Assembly: GCA_963849115.1 (NCBI GenBank)
Contig: CAWKGK010000003.1
Location: 124,001-188,000, forward strand
Length of the DNA: 64,000 nt
DNA from: JACDAL01 sp963849115
GTDB taxonomy: Bacteria; Actinomycetota; CADDZG01; WHSQ01
Direction of reading: 5' to 3'
The position numbers were made by a program, and so were the translations under genes. The notes below the pieces were generated by a model that was not told where the DNA came from, did not search any database, and worked only from the letters and a program-made list of their open reading frames with translations. Positions 1 through 8,720 of this stretch are shown piece after piece (the stretch's first letter is position 1; each line of letters opens with the position of its first letter).

Positions 1-554
1 ACTTGCTCGGTGACCTTCTGGCCCATGAGGTGGCCGCCGAGGCCTACCTTGCAGCCCTGTCCGATGAAGAACTCACAGGCGTCGGCGAGCATGAGGTGAT
101 GGGGGTTGAAGCCGTACCGGCTCTGGATGTTCTGGTAGTACCACTTGGTCGAGAGCTCTCTTTCGGGCGGGATCATTCCGCCCTCTCCCGAGCAGGTTGC
201 GGTGCCGGCCATGGATGCGCCCTTGGCTAGCGCCATCTTCGCCTCCAGCGAGAGCGCACCGAAGCTCATGCCGGTGATGTAGATGGGGATGTCGAGCTCG
301 ATGGGGTTCTTGGCGAAGCGGGCGCCGAGCACGGTCTTGGTTTCGCACTTCTCCCGGTAACCCTCGATCACAAACCGAGTCAGCGTGCCGGGGAGGAACA
401 TGAGCTGGTCCCAGTGCGGAATCGGCTTGAACATGGAGAAGCCGCGCATGCGGTAGCGGCCGAGCTCGGACTTTATGTGGATGTCGTTGATGACCTCGGG
501 TGTGAAGATGCGGCTGTGCCCGAGAATGGATTTGCTGGAGAGATCGTCCTCCAC
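1..554 (-). CDS. glxD: GlxD-like glutamate synthase FMN-domain protein (partial, runs off window)
   Basis: About 184 N-terminal residues are visible and the rest lies left of the window. The frame reads as the FMN/synthase domain of ferredoxin-type glutamate synthase: GMSFGALS, CSGEGGMIPPER and a GLGGHLMGQKV motif are all present. In GltB-type enzymes this domain moves ammonia-derived nitrogen onto 2-oxoglutarate (or onto methylamine in the MgsC relatives). The GTG start at 554 lies 14 bp after the glxC stop, so glxB-C-D form one leftward operon, with the three parts of a glutamate synthase as separate polypeptides. Family assignment is firm. Whether the product is glutamate or N-methylglutamate cannot be told from sequence. 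Confidence 0.85.
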   Translation of the reverse strand, partial: MEDDLSSKSILGHSRIFTPEVINDIHIKSELGRYRMRGFSMFKPIPHWDQLMFLPGTLTRFVIEGYREKCETKTVLGARFAKNPIELDIPIYITGMSFGALSLEAKMALAKGASMAGTATCSGEGGMIPPERELSTKWYYQNIQSRYGFNPHHLMLADACEFFIGQGCKVGLGGHLMGQKVTEQ

Positions 555-568
555 GCTTGCCGGCCCCC

Positions 569-1363
569 TTAAATAACGAGCTTGCGCTCGTGCGGCTCGA
601 GACTGTCGTAGTTGTAAAGCTGCTTTCCGCACACGAACTTCTGGAACGAGTCGGGTTTGTCGAGCCCGTAGATTGAGAACTTGCGGTCGATGAACTCGGT
701 GTCTGAGTCGTTCCATTCCCCTTCGACACAGTCGATGCCCAAGGACTTGACCCTGCCCGCCACGTAGATCGTGCCGTCGTACATGGAGTCGCCGAGGCCC
801 GGCCCCGCGTCTCCGCAGATGATCTGGTGGCCGCGCTGCATCATGAAGGCGGTCATGGCGCCGGCGTCGCCGCCGACCATGATCGTGCCGCCCTTTTGGT
901 CGACGCCGGTGCGGGCACCCACGTTGCCCGTGATGACCAGGTCACCCCCGCGGATGGCGGCACCGGTGAGAGAGCCGGCGTTTTTCTCTATGAAGACCAC
1001 TCCCGACATCATGTTCTCGCACACAGACCACCCCACCCGGCCGGTCACCACGACCTCGGGACCGTCGATCAGTCCCAGACCGAAATAACCGAGGCTTCCT
1101 TCGATGCGCAGGTTGCAGCGCGTGAGGAGGCCCACGGCGATGGAGTGCTTGGCGGCGGGGTTGCGGAGCGTGACGTCGCCGATACCCTCCTCGTAGAGCA
1201 GCCAGCGCAGCTCCAGATTGATCTCGCGAGTGCTGAGCCCGGTGGCGTCGAAGGAAGCACGGCCTTGTTCGATGTCTGAAATCCTGGGGACTTCTGCGTG
1301 AGGCTCACTAAGTCCCCGGGCGTCGTACTTGGTGCGCCGCTCCCGCTCGTCTACCGTGACCAC
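569..1363 (-). CDS. glxC: GlxC-like protein, GXGXG glutamate synthase domain
   Basis: A 264-residue protein matching the stand-alone GXGXG (alpha subunit C-terminal) domain of glutamate synthase, here a separate subunit (GlxC/MgsB type). Gly-rich right-handed helix repeats run through the middle, for example GGDLVITGNVGARTGVD, GGTIMVGGDAG and CGDAGPGLGDSMYDGTIYVAG. The domain is structural and links the amidotransferase and FMN domains. Its start overlaps the end of glxB by 13 bp and it is followed 14 bp later by glxD, which implies a translationally coupled complex. The N-terminal 40 residues (rich in charged residues) are less typical of the domain. Confidence 0.85.
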   Translation of the reverse strand: MVTVDERERRTKYDARGLSEPHAEVPRISDIEQGRASFDATGLSTREINLELRWLLYEEGIGDVTLRNPAAKHSIAVGLLTRCNLRIEGSLGYFGLGLIDGPEVVVTGRVGWSVCENMMSGVVFIEKNAGSLTGAAIRGGDLVITGNVGARTGVDQKGGTIMVGGDAGAMTAFMMQRGHQIICGDAGPGLGDSMYDGTIYVAGRVKSLGIDCVEGEWNDSDTEFIDRKFSIYGLDKPDSFQKFVCGKQLYNYDSLEPHERKLVI

Positions 1364-2280
1364 ACCAGCACCTGGTTCTCGTAGGGGTCGCTGGTGTCGA
1401 TCTCGCGGTCGAGGATGGCGCGGATGGCGATCTCCTCGGAGGCCATGGCCACGAGATCGTCGGACTCGTAGAGGACCAGGGGCTTGGCCGCCATCTCGTC
1501 CTTGGCCATGCCCAGGCTGTCCTGGGTCACGGCCATGTAGGTGAAGACGCCGTCGAGGTCGTCGAGGCTATCGTTCATCGCTTCCTGCAGCGAGCGCCCG
1601 TCGGCCATCTTCTCGGCTAGGTACACGGCGATGATCTCGGAGTCACATTCGGACTGGAAGCGATGTCCCGAGTTTTCGAGCCGCCTCCGCCAGCGGAAGT
1701 AGTTGGTGAGCTGGCCGTTGTGGACAACCGCCACGTCCGAGAACGGGTAGGCCCAGTAGGGGTGGGCCCCGGAGATGTCCACGTCGGACTCGGTGGCCAT
1801 GCGGACGTGTCCGATCGCGTGGGTGCCTTCGAAGCCTTCGAGGTTGTACTGCTCGGAGACTTCGGCCGCGTCTCCGAGATCTTTGATGATCTCCAGAGAG
1901 TGGCCCAGCGAGAGCACCTCGCAACCGGGAATGTCCTCGAGATAATCGGTGAGCGACTTGATGTCGCCTTCATAGCGAACCCGGGCGCGGTAGGCGTACT
2001 GGGTCTCGCTCTCGACCCGATCGATAGTGGCGCCGATCTTGTTGAGGCGGGACTCGACCTCGAGGCGGTGCCGCTCCAGCCGCTCCTTGAACTCGAAGTC
2101 TCTCCGGTCGTTGGAGTCCGCCAGCTTGAAGCGGATCACGATCAGGTCGCTGGGCGGCCCGAACAAGGCATAACCCGTCGAGTCGGGGCCGCGGTGCTTC
2201 ATGGACTGAAGCATCCGGGTCATCTCGTTCCCGATGGCGGCGGAGCCGTCCCTATGGATGATGCCGGCGATTCCGCACAT
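1351..2280 (-). CDS. glxB: GlxB-like class II glutamine amidotransferase subunit
   Basis: A 309-residue protein beginning MCGIAGIIHRDG, so Cys2 becomes the N-terminal nucleophile after Met removal, as in Ntn-type (class II) glutaminases. HRGPDSTG near residue 30 and the VRMATESDVDISGAHP and VVHNGQLTNYF segments are the usual glutamine-site signatures. It would release ammonia from glutamine and pass it to the FMN subunit. It is the first gene of the leftward glxB-C-D operon and is divergent from a glutamine synthetase. The same gene set occurs as glxBCD-glnT and as mgsABC-gmaS of the N-methylglutamate pathway; sequence alone does not decide between them. Confidence 0.87.
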   Translation of the reverse strand: MCGIAGIIHRDGSAAIGNEMTRMLQSMKHRGPDSTGYALFGPPSDLIVIRFKLADSNDRRDFEFKERLERHRLEVESRLNKIGATIDRVESETQYAYRARVRYEGDIKSLTDYLEDIPGCEVLSLGHSLEIIKDLGDAAEVSEQYNLEGFEGTHAIGHVRMATESDVDISGAHPYWAYPFSDVAVVHNGQLTNYFRWRRRLENSGHRFQSECDSEIIAVYLAEKMADGRSLQEAMNDSLDDLDGVFTYMAVTQDSLGMAKDEMAAKPLVLYESDDLVAMASEEIAIRAILDREIDTSDPYENQVLVWSR

Positions 2281-2529
2281 TGGTCTGTGCTCCTCTCTCA
2301 GCAGCTGATGGTGAGGGCCCCCTCTAGGTGGCAGGGGAAGCTTACCGCTCGCCGTCGGAACCGACGGCCCCTCGCCTTGACGGAGGCTTCCCTCTAACGT
2401 AGCGTCCCGATAGGCATGGCTGCCTCCGACGCCGAGCAGCCTTGCCTGGGGCTCGTTGGCGAGTGATCGCAGGCGCTGCCGTGTCCGGTTCCTGTTCGTT
2501 AAGCAATCCGTTCAGCAAAGGAGCTCAGC
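2281..2529. promoter_or_regulatory. Divergent intergenic region between glxB and the glutamine synthetase gene
   Basis: These 249 bp separate two divergent nitrogen-metabolism genes and must hold both promoters. The only site I can point to is a strong Shine-Dalgarno, AAAGGAG at 2517-2523, which fixes the GTG start of the rightward gene at 2530. I see no convincing operator. Confidence 0.5.
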
Positions 2530-3981
2530 GTGACAAGTGCCGAAGCCGGTCAGGGGATGACGCAGGTTCAGGACGTTCTGTCCAGGGGATCGGTAGCAGA
2601 CCCCTACCCGAACCTCGAGGCCGTCAGAAGCGACTCCAACCGGCGAAACAGGATCACCGAGATCCGCAAGTTCATCAACGAGCAGGGGATCAAGTACATC
2701 TTCTTCCAGCAGATCTCGGTGTCGGGTCACATCAACGGCAAGGGTGTGTCGGCGACTCATTGGGAGAAGGTTGCAGAGGACGGCTACCAGTTGGTCTACG
2801 GCGCCACCGCCGATCTCTTCGTGGACCAGAAAGGCCGCTACATCGGTTTCGGGCCGGAGGAGTCGGAGCTTGCCGCTATTGCGGACCTCGACACCTTTGC
2901 CCAGCTTCCGTGGGACTCACGCGTTGCGCGCGTCTTTTGCGACTGCTACGACACCGAGACCGGGGACCTTCTGGAGGCCGACCCACGTCAGAACCTCAAG
3001 CGGATCGTCAACGAGATCGAGCAGGAGCTCGGCTACACGTTCCTGTGCGGCATCGAGCCCGAGATGATGTGGATGAAGAAGACCGACGATCCCAACGAGG
3101 CCGTCGGACTTACGAAGCCGTGGTGTTATCACATCAATCAGTTCGAGGAGCTGCGTCCCATCATTCTGGATGTCATCGACTACGCGGAGCGGCTGGGTCT
3201 CACTCCCTCTTACGGCGACCACGAGGACTCGCCGGGACAGCTTGAGTTGAACTTCTTGTTCGACCGCGCCGTCCGAACCGCAGACAACCTCTCGACCTAC
3301 CGGCAGATCTGCGCGGCGGTGGCGAGAAAGCATGGCGTCACGGCCTGCTTCATGCCCAAGCCGTTTACCGGAGTGTCGGCCAACGGGGCTCACCACCACT
3401 TCACGCTGGTCGACGAGGAGGGAAACAACGTCTTCTACGACGAGAAAGGGCCCGCAAGGTTGTCGAAGATCGGCCTGCAGTTCATGGGCGGCATTCTCGA
3501 TCACTACCGCGCTCTCACATGCCTCGGAGCACCGACCGTCAACTCCTACAAGCGTTTCTGGGACTTCGGTTTCTGGGCGCCCATCTACAAAGACTACGGC
3601 TGGCAGAACCGCACCTGTTTGGTGCGCGTTGCAAGCGGTGGCCGCTTCGAGTTCCGTGCCGTCGACTCAGCCTGCAACCCCTATCTCACGCAGGCGGCGC
3701 TGTTGCGAGCCGGCCTCGACGGAGTAAAGCGCAAACTCGATCCTGGGCCCCCACAGCAGCGCAACGTCTACGACGTGCTGGACGAGGGTGGCGAGATCCC
3801 GCGCGTGCCCGGGCACCTCGGAGAGGCGCTCGATGCCCTGGCCGAGGACGAGGTCGTGCGCGGCGCGCTTACCGGCCGCCTCTACAGCGTGTTCGAGCAC
3901 TACAAGAGGGACGAGTGGGAGCGCTTCCTGTCCGCGGTCACCGACTGGGAGCGCGAGCGATACATCGACGTCCTCCCCTAA
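2530..3981 (+). CDS. glnT: Glutamine synthetase family protein (GlnT / gamma-glutamylmethylamide synthetase-like)
   Basis: A 483-residue GS-fold enzyme: CGIEPEMMWMK (Glu ligands) near residue 180, the SPGQLELNF segment near 235, ANGAHHHFTL (ATP/ammonium site) near 285 and RFEFRAVDSACNPYL near 375. It should make an ATP-dependent gamma-glutamyl amide bond from glutamate plus ammonia, or plus methylamine if it is GMAS. The length and the GlnT/GMAS-like neighbourhood (divergent glxBCD) set it apart from housekeeping GlnA. GTG 2530 is chosen because AAAGGAG sits 6 nt upstream; an internal ATG at 2563 lacks such a site. No adenylylation-loop Tyr motif was recognised. Confidence 0.85.
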   Translation: MTSAEAGQGMTQVQDVLSRGSVADPYPNLEAVRSDSNRRNRITEIRKFINEQGIKYIFFQQISVSGHINGKGVSATHWEKVAEDGYQLVYGATADLFVDQKGRYIGFGPEESELAAIADLDTFAQLPWDSRVARVFCDCYDTETGDLLEADPRQNLKRIVNEIEQELGYTFLCGIEPEMMWMKKTDDPNEAVGLTKPWCYHINQFEELRPIILDVIDYAERLGLTPSYGDHEDSPGQLELNFLFDRAVRTADNLSTYRQICAAVARKHGVTACFMPKPFTGVSANGAHHHFTLVDEEGNNVFYDEKGPARLSKIGLQFMGGILDHYRALTCLGAPTVNSYKRFWDFGFWAPIYKDYGWQNRTCLVRVASGGRFEFRAVDSACNPYLTQAALLRAGLDGVKRKLDPGPPQQRNVYDVLDEGGEIPRVPGHLGEALDALAEDEVVRGALTGRLYSVFEHYKRDEWERFLSAVTDWERERYIDVLP

Positions 3982-3988
3982 CCCCCCA

Positions 3989-4068
3989 CCCGCGTTTTGA
4001 CGCCCCTAAAAACCGAGAGCCCGCGTTTTGAGCGTCAGACCGGGCCGCTGTGACGCCCCTAAAAACCG
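3989..4068. repeat. Short imperfect direct repeat between the GS gene and the riboswitch
   Basis: The 18-mer tgacgcccctaaaaaccg occurs at 3998-4015 and again at 4051-4068. The preceding cccgcgttttga also occurs twice, at 3989-4000 and 4020-4031. The arrangement is a local duplication in an 80-bp non-coding strip; no function is evident. Confidence 0.7.
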
Positions 4069-4113
4069 GGGCCCGCGATGCCCCGCGGCTGGCTCTGCCG
4101 GGTATGTCCTCGC

Positions 4114-4119
4114 TATACT
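4114..4119 (+). promoter_or_regulatory. Candidate -10 box for the riboswitch transcript
   Basis: TATACT lies about 7-12 nt before the 5' edge of the TPP aptamer, the right place for a -10 hexamer. No clear -35 box is visible. Confidence 0.5.
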
Positions 4120-4125
4120 CGACGT

Positions 4126-4240
4126 GCATCAGGGGAGCTCGGGGCAACCGGGCTGAGAGGCGGGCCGAGGCCGTCCGCGACCCATAAGCAGGGCCGAACG
4201 GGCCCTCAAACCTGATCCCGGTAACGCGGGCGTAGGGAGG
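4126..4240 (+). promoter_or_regulatory. TPP (thiamin pyrophosphate) riboswitch
   Basis: The THI-box consensus is readable in order: the ggggagc arm near 4132, CTGAGA at 4153-4158 (pyrimidine-sensing helix), a variable helix, acctgatc at 4210-4217 (pyrophosphate-sensing helix) and gcgtagggag at 4230-4239. The closing arm GTAGGGAGG also contains the Shine-Dalgarno GGGAGG (4235-4240) of the downstream start at 4248. Ligand binding would therefore hide the ribosome site: repression of translation when TPP is plentiful. The element identifies the next gene as a thiamin or pyrimidine-precursor transporter. Confidence 0.93.
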
Positions 4241-4247
4241 TGAGCAC

Positions 4248-5646
4248 ATGAGTGTGCTCGAGCGTATCGAACGGGTTCCTCCATGGGGCATCGAGCCGGT
4301 TCCCGAAGACCGCCGCGTCTTCAGCGGCGTCGACCTGGGTGTGCTGTGGGGCAATCTGGGCATCTCGCTTCTGCTGCCGGTGGTCGGGGCGTTGCTGGTT
4401 CCGGCGTTGAGTTTCAGGGATGCGCTGCTGGCCATCGTCGTTGGGGCGCTTATCGGCAACCTCATGCTGGCAACCGCGGCTCGCATCGGGGCTGATAACG
4501 GGGTGCCGACGATGGCCCTTTACCGCGCGCCCCTTGGCATACGCGGCTCGTACGTGCCTACTGTCTTCAACGTTTTGCAGAACATTGGATGGGGTTCGTT
4601 CGAGCTATTTATCATCGCAGCAGCGGCTGCGGCGATCAGCGAGAGAACGATTGGGGTCGGAGCACGCCCCGCCTGGGTGATTCTGTTTGGGGTGATCTCC
4701 GTGGTCATGGCGGCCGGTGGGCCGGTTGCGGTCGTGAGGCAGTGGATCACGGCGCTTTGCGGTGTGGGCCGTCATCGCGTCGAGCGTGTACATCACTTGG
4801 TACTTGCTGGCAAACCTCGATGTCTCTGCCTTCTGGTCGAACACCGGTGAGGGAGGGTGGCCGAATTTCTGGCAGGCCGTCGATCTCTCGGTGGCATTGC
4901 CGATCTCCTGGCTACCTCTGGTCGCCGACTACTCTCGTTTTGCCCGCAAGGGCGGGGCCGCGTTCTGGGGGGCCGGAATCGGTTACTTCGTCGCGCATGT
5001 ATGGTTCTTCGCGATTGGAGTGTTGCTGGTCCTCGGACGGGGCGGGGATCCGGCCGATCCGGCTGCGTTCATAGGGACAATGCTTGCCATCCCGGTGGGA
5101 TTCGTTGCTCTTCTGATCCTGCTGGTGGATGAGACCGACGAGGCGTTCGCCAACATGTACTCGACCGCGGTATCGATGCAGAACATCGTCCCGCGCGCGT
5201 CGCAACGCTTACTGGTCCTGTTGGTGGGCGTGATCTGCACTGCGCTCGCGCTGGTCGTCAACCTGGTCCAGTACGAGAACTTCCTGTTGCTGATCGGAGC
5301 GCTGTTCGTGCCCCTGTTCGGGGTGCTCGCGGCTCACTATTACCTGCTGCGGGGCGGACGCTACGACGTGGGGGCCTTCTATCGCCGGGATGGTGCTTAC
5401 TGGTACACCGGAGGCATTAACTGGCCCCCGATTGCCGCTTGGGCGATTGGGTTTCTGACCTACAACTGGATCAACCCGGGGACGGTTTCATGGTGGGCGG
5501 GATGGATGACGAGCTTGTTGGGTGAGTGGCTGGGTTTGCCGACAGCCTCCTCTTGGCTCGGGGCATCGCTAACTTCGTTCGCAGTAGCGGCGGCAGCCAC
5601 ACTGGTCTTCGCCCTTGTTGCTAGAGGTGTCAGGAGACCGATGTGA
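4248..5646 (+). CDS. cytX: CytX-type NCS1 permease for thiamin precursor HMP, split by an apparent +1 frameshift
   Basis: An NCS1 (nucleobase:cation symporter 1) permease with about 12 hydrophobic segments. Residues 1-166 are read from ATG 4248 (WGNLGISLLLPVVGALLVPA, then NIGWGSFELFIIAAAA). From about 4753 the protein continues in the next frame (FAVWAVIASSVYITWYLL onward) to TGA at 5646. Dropping one G of the GG at 4751-4752 restores a continuous family-like junction (RQWITRFAVWAV) and a normal product of about 465 residues. The TPP riboswitch upstream points to hydroxymethylpyrimidine uptake, as in CytX proteins. Either the base is a sequencing error or the gene is a recent pseudogene; the rest of the reading frame is well kept, which favours error. 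Confidence 0.82.
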
Positions 5647-5813
5647 CCTTCCTCGCATAGACCTTTCATAAAGGCGGGACTCATGCGAAGTGGGTTCAGC
5701 TGCGGTTAAGGATCAGTCAGCGGTTGTTCAGTGCGAGCGGCCCACTCTCAAGTTGTCTCCCTCACGGAGAAGGCGCCGGTCCGGCTCCTAGCTTGGAAGA
5801 AGGGTAGAGTGCG

Positions 5814-7689
5814 ATGCGAGCGAATAGACTCGTAGGGGGAATGGTCGGCACTGCGCTGGTCCTGGCGGCGTGTACGGGAGGAGAGTCGGCGCGTTCGCCG
5901 TCTGATTCGCAATCCAACACAAGACAAAGCAGCGCGTTCTCTAACCCCGCCGAGATCACTAACCAGTATGTGCCGCTGGAAAAGGGTGGGCGCTGGATAT
6001 ATGAAGGCACTCAAGTCCGGCAGGCCGCAGCTCATCGAGCTCGCAGTCACTCCCTCGACGAGGACGATCGACTGGAATGGCGAGGCGGTCAAGAGTCTTG
6101 TCGTTCGCCGGCGAGGGTGGGTGGACGGCATCCTGAAGCAGGAGTCGCACGACTACTACGCGCAAAAGGATGACGGCAGCGTCTGGGCCATGGGAAAACA
6201 GGTGGACAACTTCAAGGGCGAGAAGCTTACCGATCACTCCGGCAGTTGGCTGGCCGGTGCCGATGGTGCATCACCCGGATTGGTCATGCCTGCCAACCCT
6301 CGAGTCGAGAACGCCTCCATTACCGAGGACGTGATCGGTCTCGTCGACGTAGATGGCTATGAAGTCCTGTCGCGAACCGAGTCCGTCACCACCCCGGCCG
6401 GGCAGGTGGGCAACGGTCTTCTCCTGGGGGCAATCCATGCGAATCCTGCGGCGGAGAGCTTGTTCGTCCCTCAGATCGGAGCGGTGCTCGCTCGCAGTGG
6501 TTCGAATGAGGTCAGTTTGACCGATCGCTTGCCTCATAATGCAGAGTCGGCTAGCGCGACGAAGTTCTCGCATCCGACGGCCGTGGACAATCCCTACTTC
6601 GGCGTTACCGGCGTCGACTACCGCCTCTATCTCGGTAAGGAGGAAGGAGAGCCGCTGCGGATCGAGGTCGCTCCCACCGGCAGGAACAAGATCCTAGAGT
6701 GGAGGGGTGGGGAGACCCCGGCGGCCATCTCTCAGTTCACAGCCACCTCGGGCCGTTCCCTGCTCGAGATCGCGGTCGACTGGTTCGCCCAGGACGACGC
6801 CGGAAACGTGTGGTACTTCGGCGAGGACGTGTGGAACTACGAGAAGGGCCGTGTTGCGAACACCGACGGGAGCTGGACCGCCGGCGTCGATGGGCCTCCC
6901 GGAATGATCATGCCGGGCAGGCCCAGCATCGGGCAGAGGTTCAATCCCGAGAACATCCCCGGTAACGTGTTCGAGACCGTCGACATCAAGAGGATGGACG
7001 CTTCCTACAAGCTTTCCTCCGGAAAACGCCTCAATGGCGTGGTCGAGCTGCACGAGACTCTCAGCGATGGGATGGAAGAGTTCAAGCTCTACGCCCGCGG
7101 TTACGGCAACGTCTACGTCGAAGTTCCCGGGGCCCGGGAAGTGGTCGATATCGTCTACGCCCTCCCCAACGACGCCATCGAGGCCCCTCGTCCTGGAGAG
7201 TTGAACGCCGCTCTGAAGGAGTTGCGAGCCATCGGCCTGCGCGGTTCAGGAGATGTGAGTTTGGTTCGTAGCTCCCTTGCGAAACTTGCCGGACGTGGCG
7301 ATCCGATTCCTTCTGTTCTGATGAAGCTGGGTCGCGCTCAACTTGATGCGCTCGGTCGAGCCCTCACGCGCTCTGAGGTAGCGAAGTCGCGGATGTCTGC
7401 TCTGGATCTGGAACAGACCATGCTCGACGTCGCTCGCCTCTACCGGGGCCGTGGTTCGGTGGAGTTCGAGGTGATCGACTTCTACGCTCGCCGCATGTTG
7501 GTCGCGGCTCAGTCGGGCGACCGATCGACTGCCGGTACCGCGGCGGCACTGGCGCATGGTGTTGCTTTACGCAACGTGACCACAATCCGGGACAAGGTAA
7601 TGAAGGCGACCGCGGTCGCCGACTCGGCCGCCGATGGCAGCATGGCTGCCCTGGCCAGAGCCGCATCCGAGCTGCGGGCCGTTCTCTAG
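5814..7689 (+). CDS. Secreted lipoprotein with two tandem homologous domains (apparent +1 frameshift)
   Basis: ATG 5814 opens a lipoprotein signal peptide with lipobox LAAC (Cys20). After WIYEGT (about 6010) the reading continues one frame on as KSGRPQLIELAV and runs to TAG 7689; one extra base at about 6011-6020 explains the break. Two copies of a domain of about 190 residues follow each other. Each opens with F(S)NP/HP...NPYF or NQYV. Each also carries a YYAQ/WFAQDD...VWxxGxxVxN stretch and an SWxAGxDG..PG(M/L)(I/V)MP motif. A helical C-terminal region of about 170 residues follows. I do not recognise a known enzymatic family. It is convergent with the next gene (8 bp apart). Confidence 0.7.
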
Positions 7690-7697
7690 ATCGGACT

Positions 7698-8720
7698 TTA
7701 CGGCGTATTAGTCGCGCGGAAGCGATCACTCGCAAGCACAAGTTCGCGCTCAAAACGTTGACCGCTGGGGGCGTGCCCGGCATCGTCAACGATGACGAGC
7801 TCGGTTCGTGGCCACGCGCGGTGAAGCTCCCAGGCGTTCCCGAGCGGTGCCTGAAGGTCAAAGCGTGCGTTCACCATGATCGCGGGGATGTCGTTCAGTA
7901 CTGCCGCACCGGCCAGCAGATCCTGGTCCTGTAGCCAGGCATTGTTGCAGACGTAGTGGGTCACGATGCGGGCGTAGGCAACTGCGAATCTCGTGTCGGT
8001 GAACCTGTCGGCTAGTTCAGCCTTCGGGGGCCACTCCGATGTGGCGGATTCCCATCGGCACCATGCCAGGGCGGCTTGACGGCGAACCTTGGGATCGGGA
8101 TCGCTCAGTAGCCGACGGCAAGTGGCAACGATATCGGCATCCCGGTATGTGACCTCAAAGGCGTTTTGGAGAGCTTCCCATTGCTGAGGAAGGAAGACGC
8201 TCACCCCGCCGCGGAACAACCAGTCGAACTCCGAGCGTCGCCCGGTGGTAATGCCCCACAGGATCATTTCGCTGACTCGAGCCGGGTGGCTTTCGGCGTA
8301 GGCGAGTGCCAGGGTGCTTCCCCACGACCCTCCCCAGACGAGCCACCTTTCGATATCCAGATGTCGGCGGAGCAACTCGATGTCTGCTAGCAGATTGGAT
8401 GTGTTGTTGTTTGTCAGCCGGGTATCGGGGTCGCTCGCATGCGGCTTGCTCTGCCCACACCCGCGCTGGTCAAACAGCACGAGGCGGTATGCATTCGGAT
8501 CAAAGAGTCGTCGGTGCCATGGCACACATCCCGAACCCGGGCCTCCATGCAGGACGATGGCCGGCTTGCCACGTGGATTACCGCACGACTCCCAATAGAT
8601 CAGATCCCCGCCGCCCACCTCCAACATCCCGTGCTCGTGCAGATCGATCTCGGGATAGAGATCTGTAACCGAGGATTCCTTTTCTCCCAGTTCTGGCCGA
8701 CGAGCCATTCGGAATCTCAT
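7698..8720 (-). CDS. pip: Proline iminopeptidase (alpha/beta hydrolase, family S33)
   Basis: A 340-residue cytoplasmic peptidase that removes N-terminal proline. Visible signatures: oxyanion-hole HGGPG at 58-62, DQRGCGQSKPH at 84-94, the nucleophile elbow GGSWGS with Ser132, Asp288 in ARFDLQAP and His316 in DDAGHAPSG. The length fits the family. The start overlaps the stop of the upstream kinase gene by 4 bp (ATGA), so the two are probably cotranscribed leftward. The first 17 residues are longer than in most homologues, so an internal start at residue 5 is possible. Confidence 0.9.
   Translation of the reverse strand: MRFRMARRPELGEKESSVTDLYPEIDLHEHGMLEVGGGDLIYWESCGNPRGKPAIVLHGGPGSGCVPWHRRLFDPNAYRLVLFDQRGCGQSKPHASDPDTRLTNNNTSNLLADIELLRRHLDIERWLVWGGSWGSTLALAYAESHPARVSEMILWGITTGRRSEFDWLFRGGVSVFLPQQWEALQNAFEVTYRDADIVATCRRLLSDPDPKVRRQAALAWCRWESATSEWPPKAELADRFTDTRFAVAYARIVTHYVCNNAWLQDQDLLAGAAVLNDIPAIMVNARFDLQAPLGNAWELHRAWPRTELVIVDDAGHAPSGQRFERELVLASDRFRATNTP

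Noticed and set aside
1..3981. Assigning the glx genes firmly to the N-methylglutamate pathway (mgsABC-gmaS)
   Set aside because: Sequence of the glx/mgs subunits and of GlnT/GMAS is too similar to decide, and the mgd genes that would settle it are not in the window.
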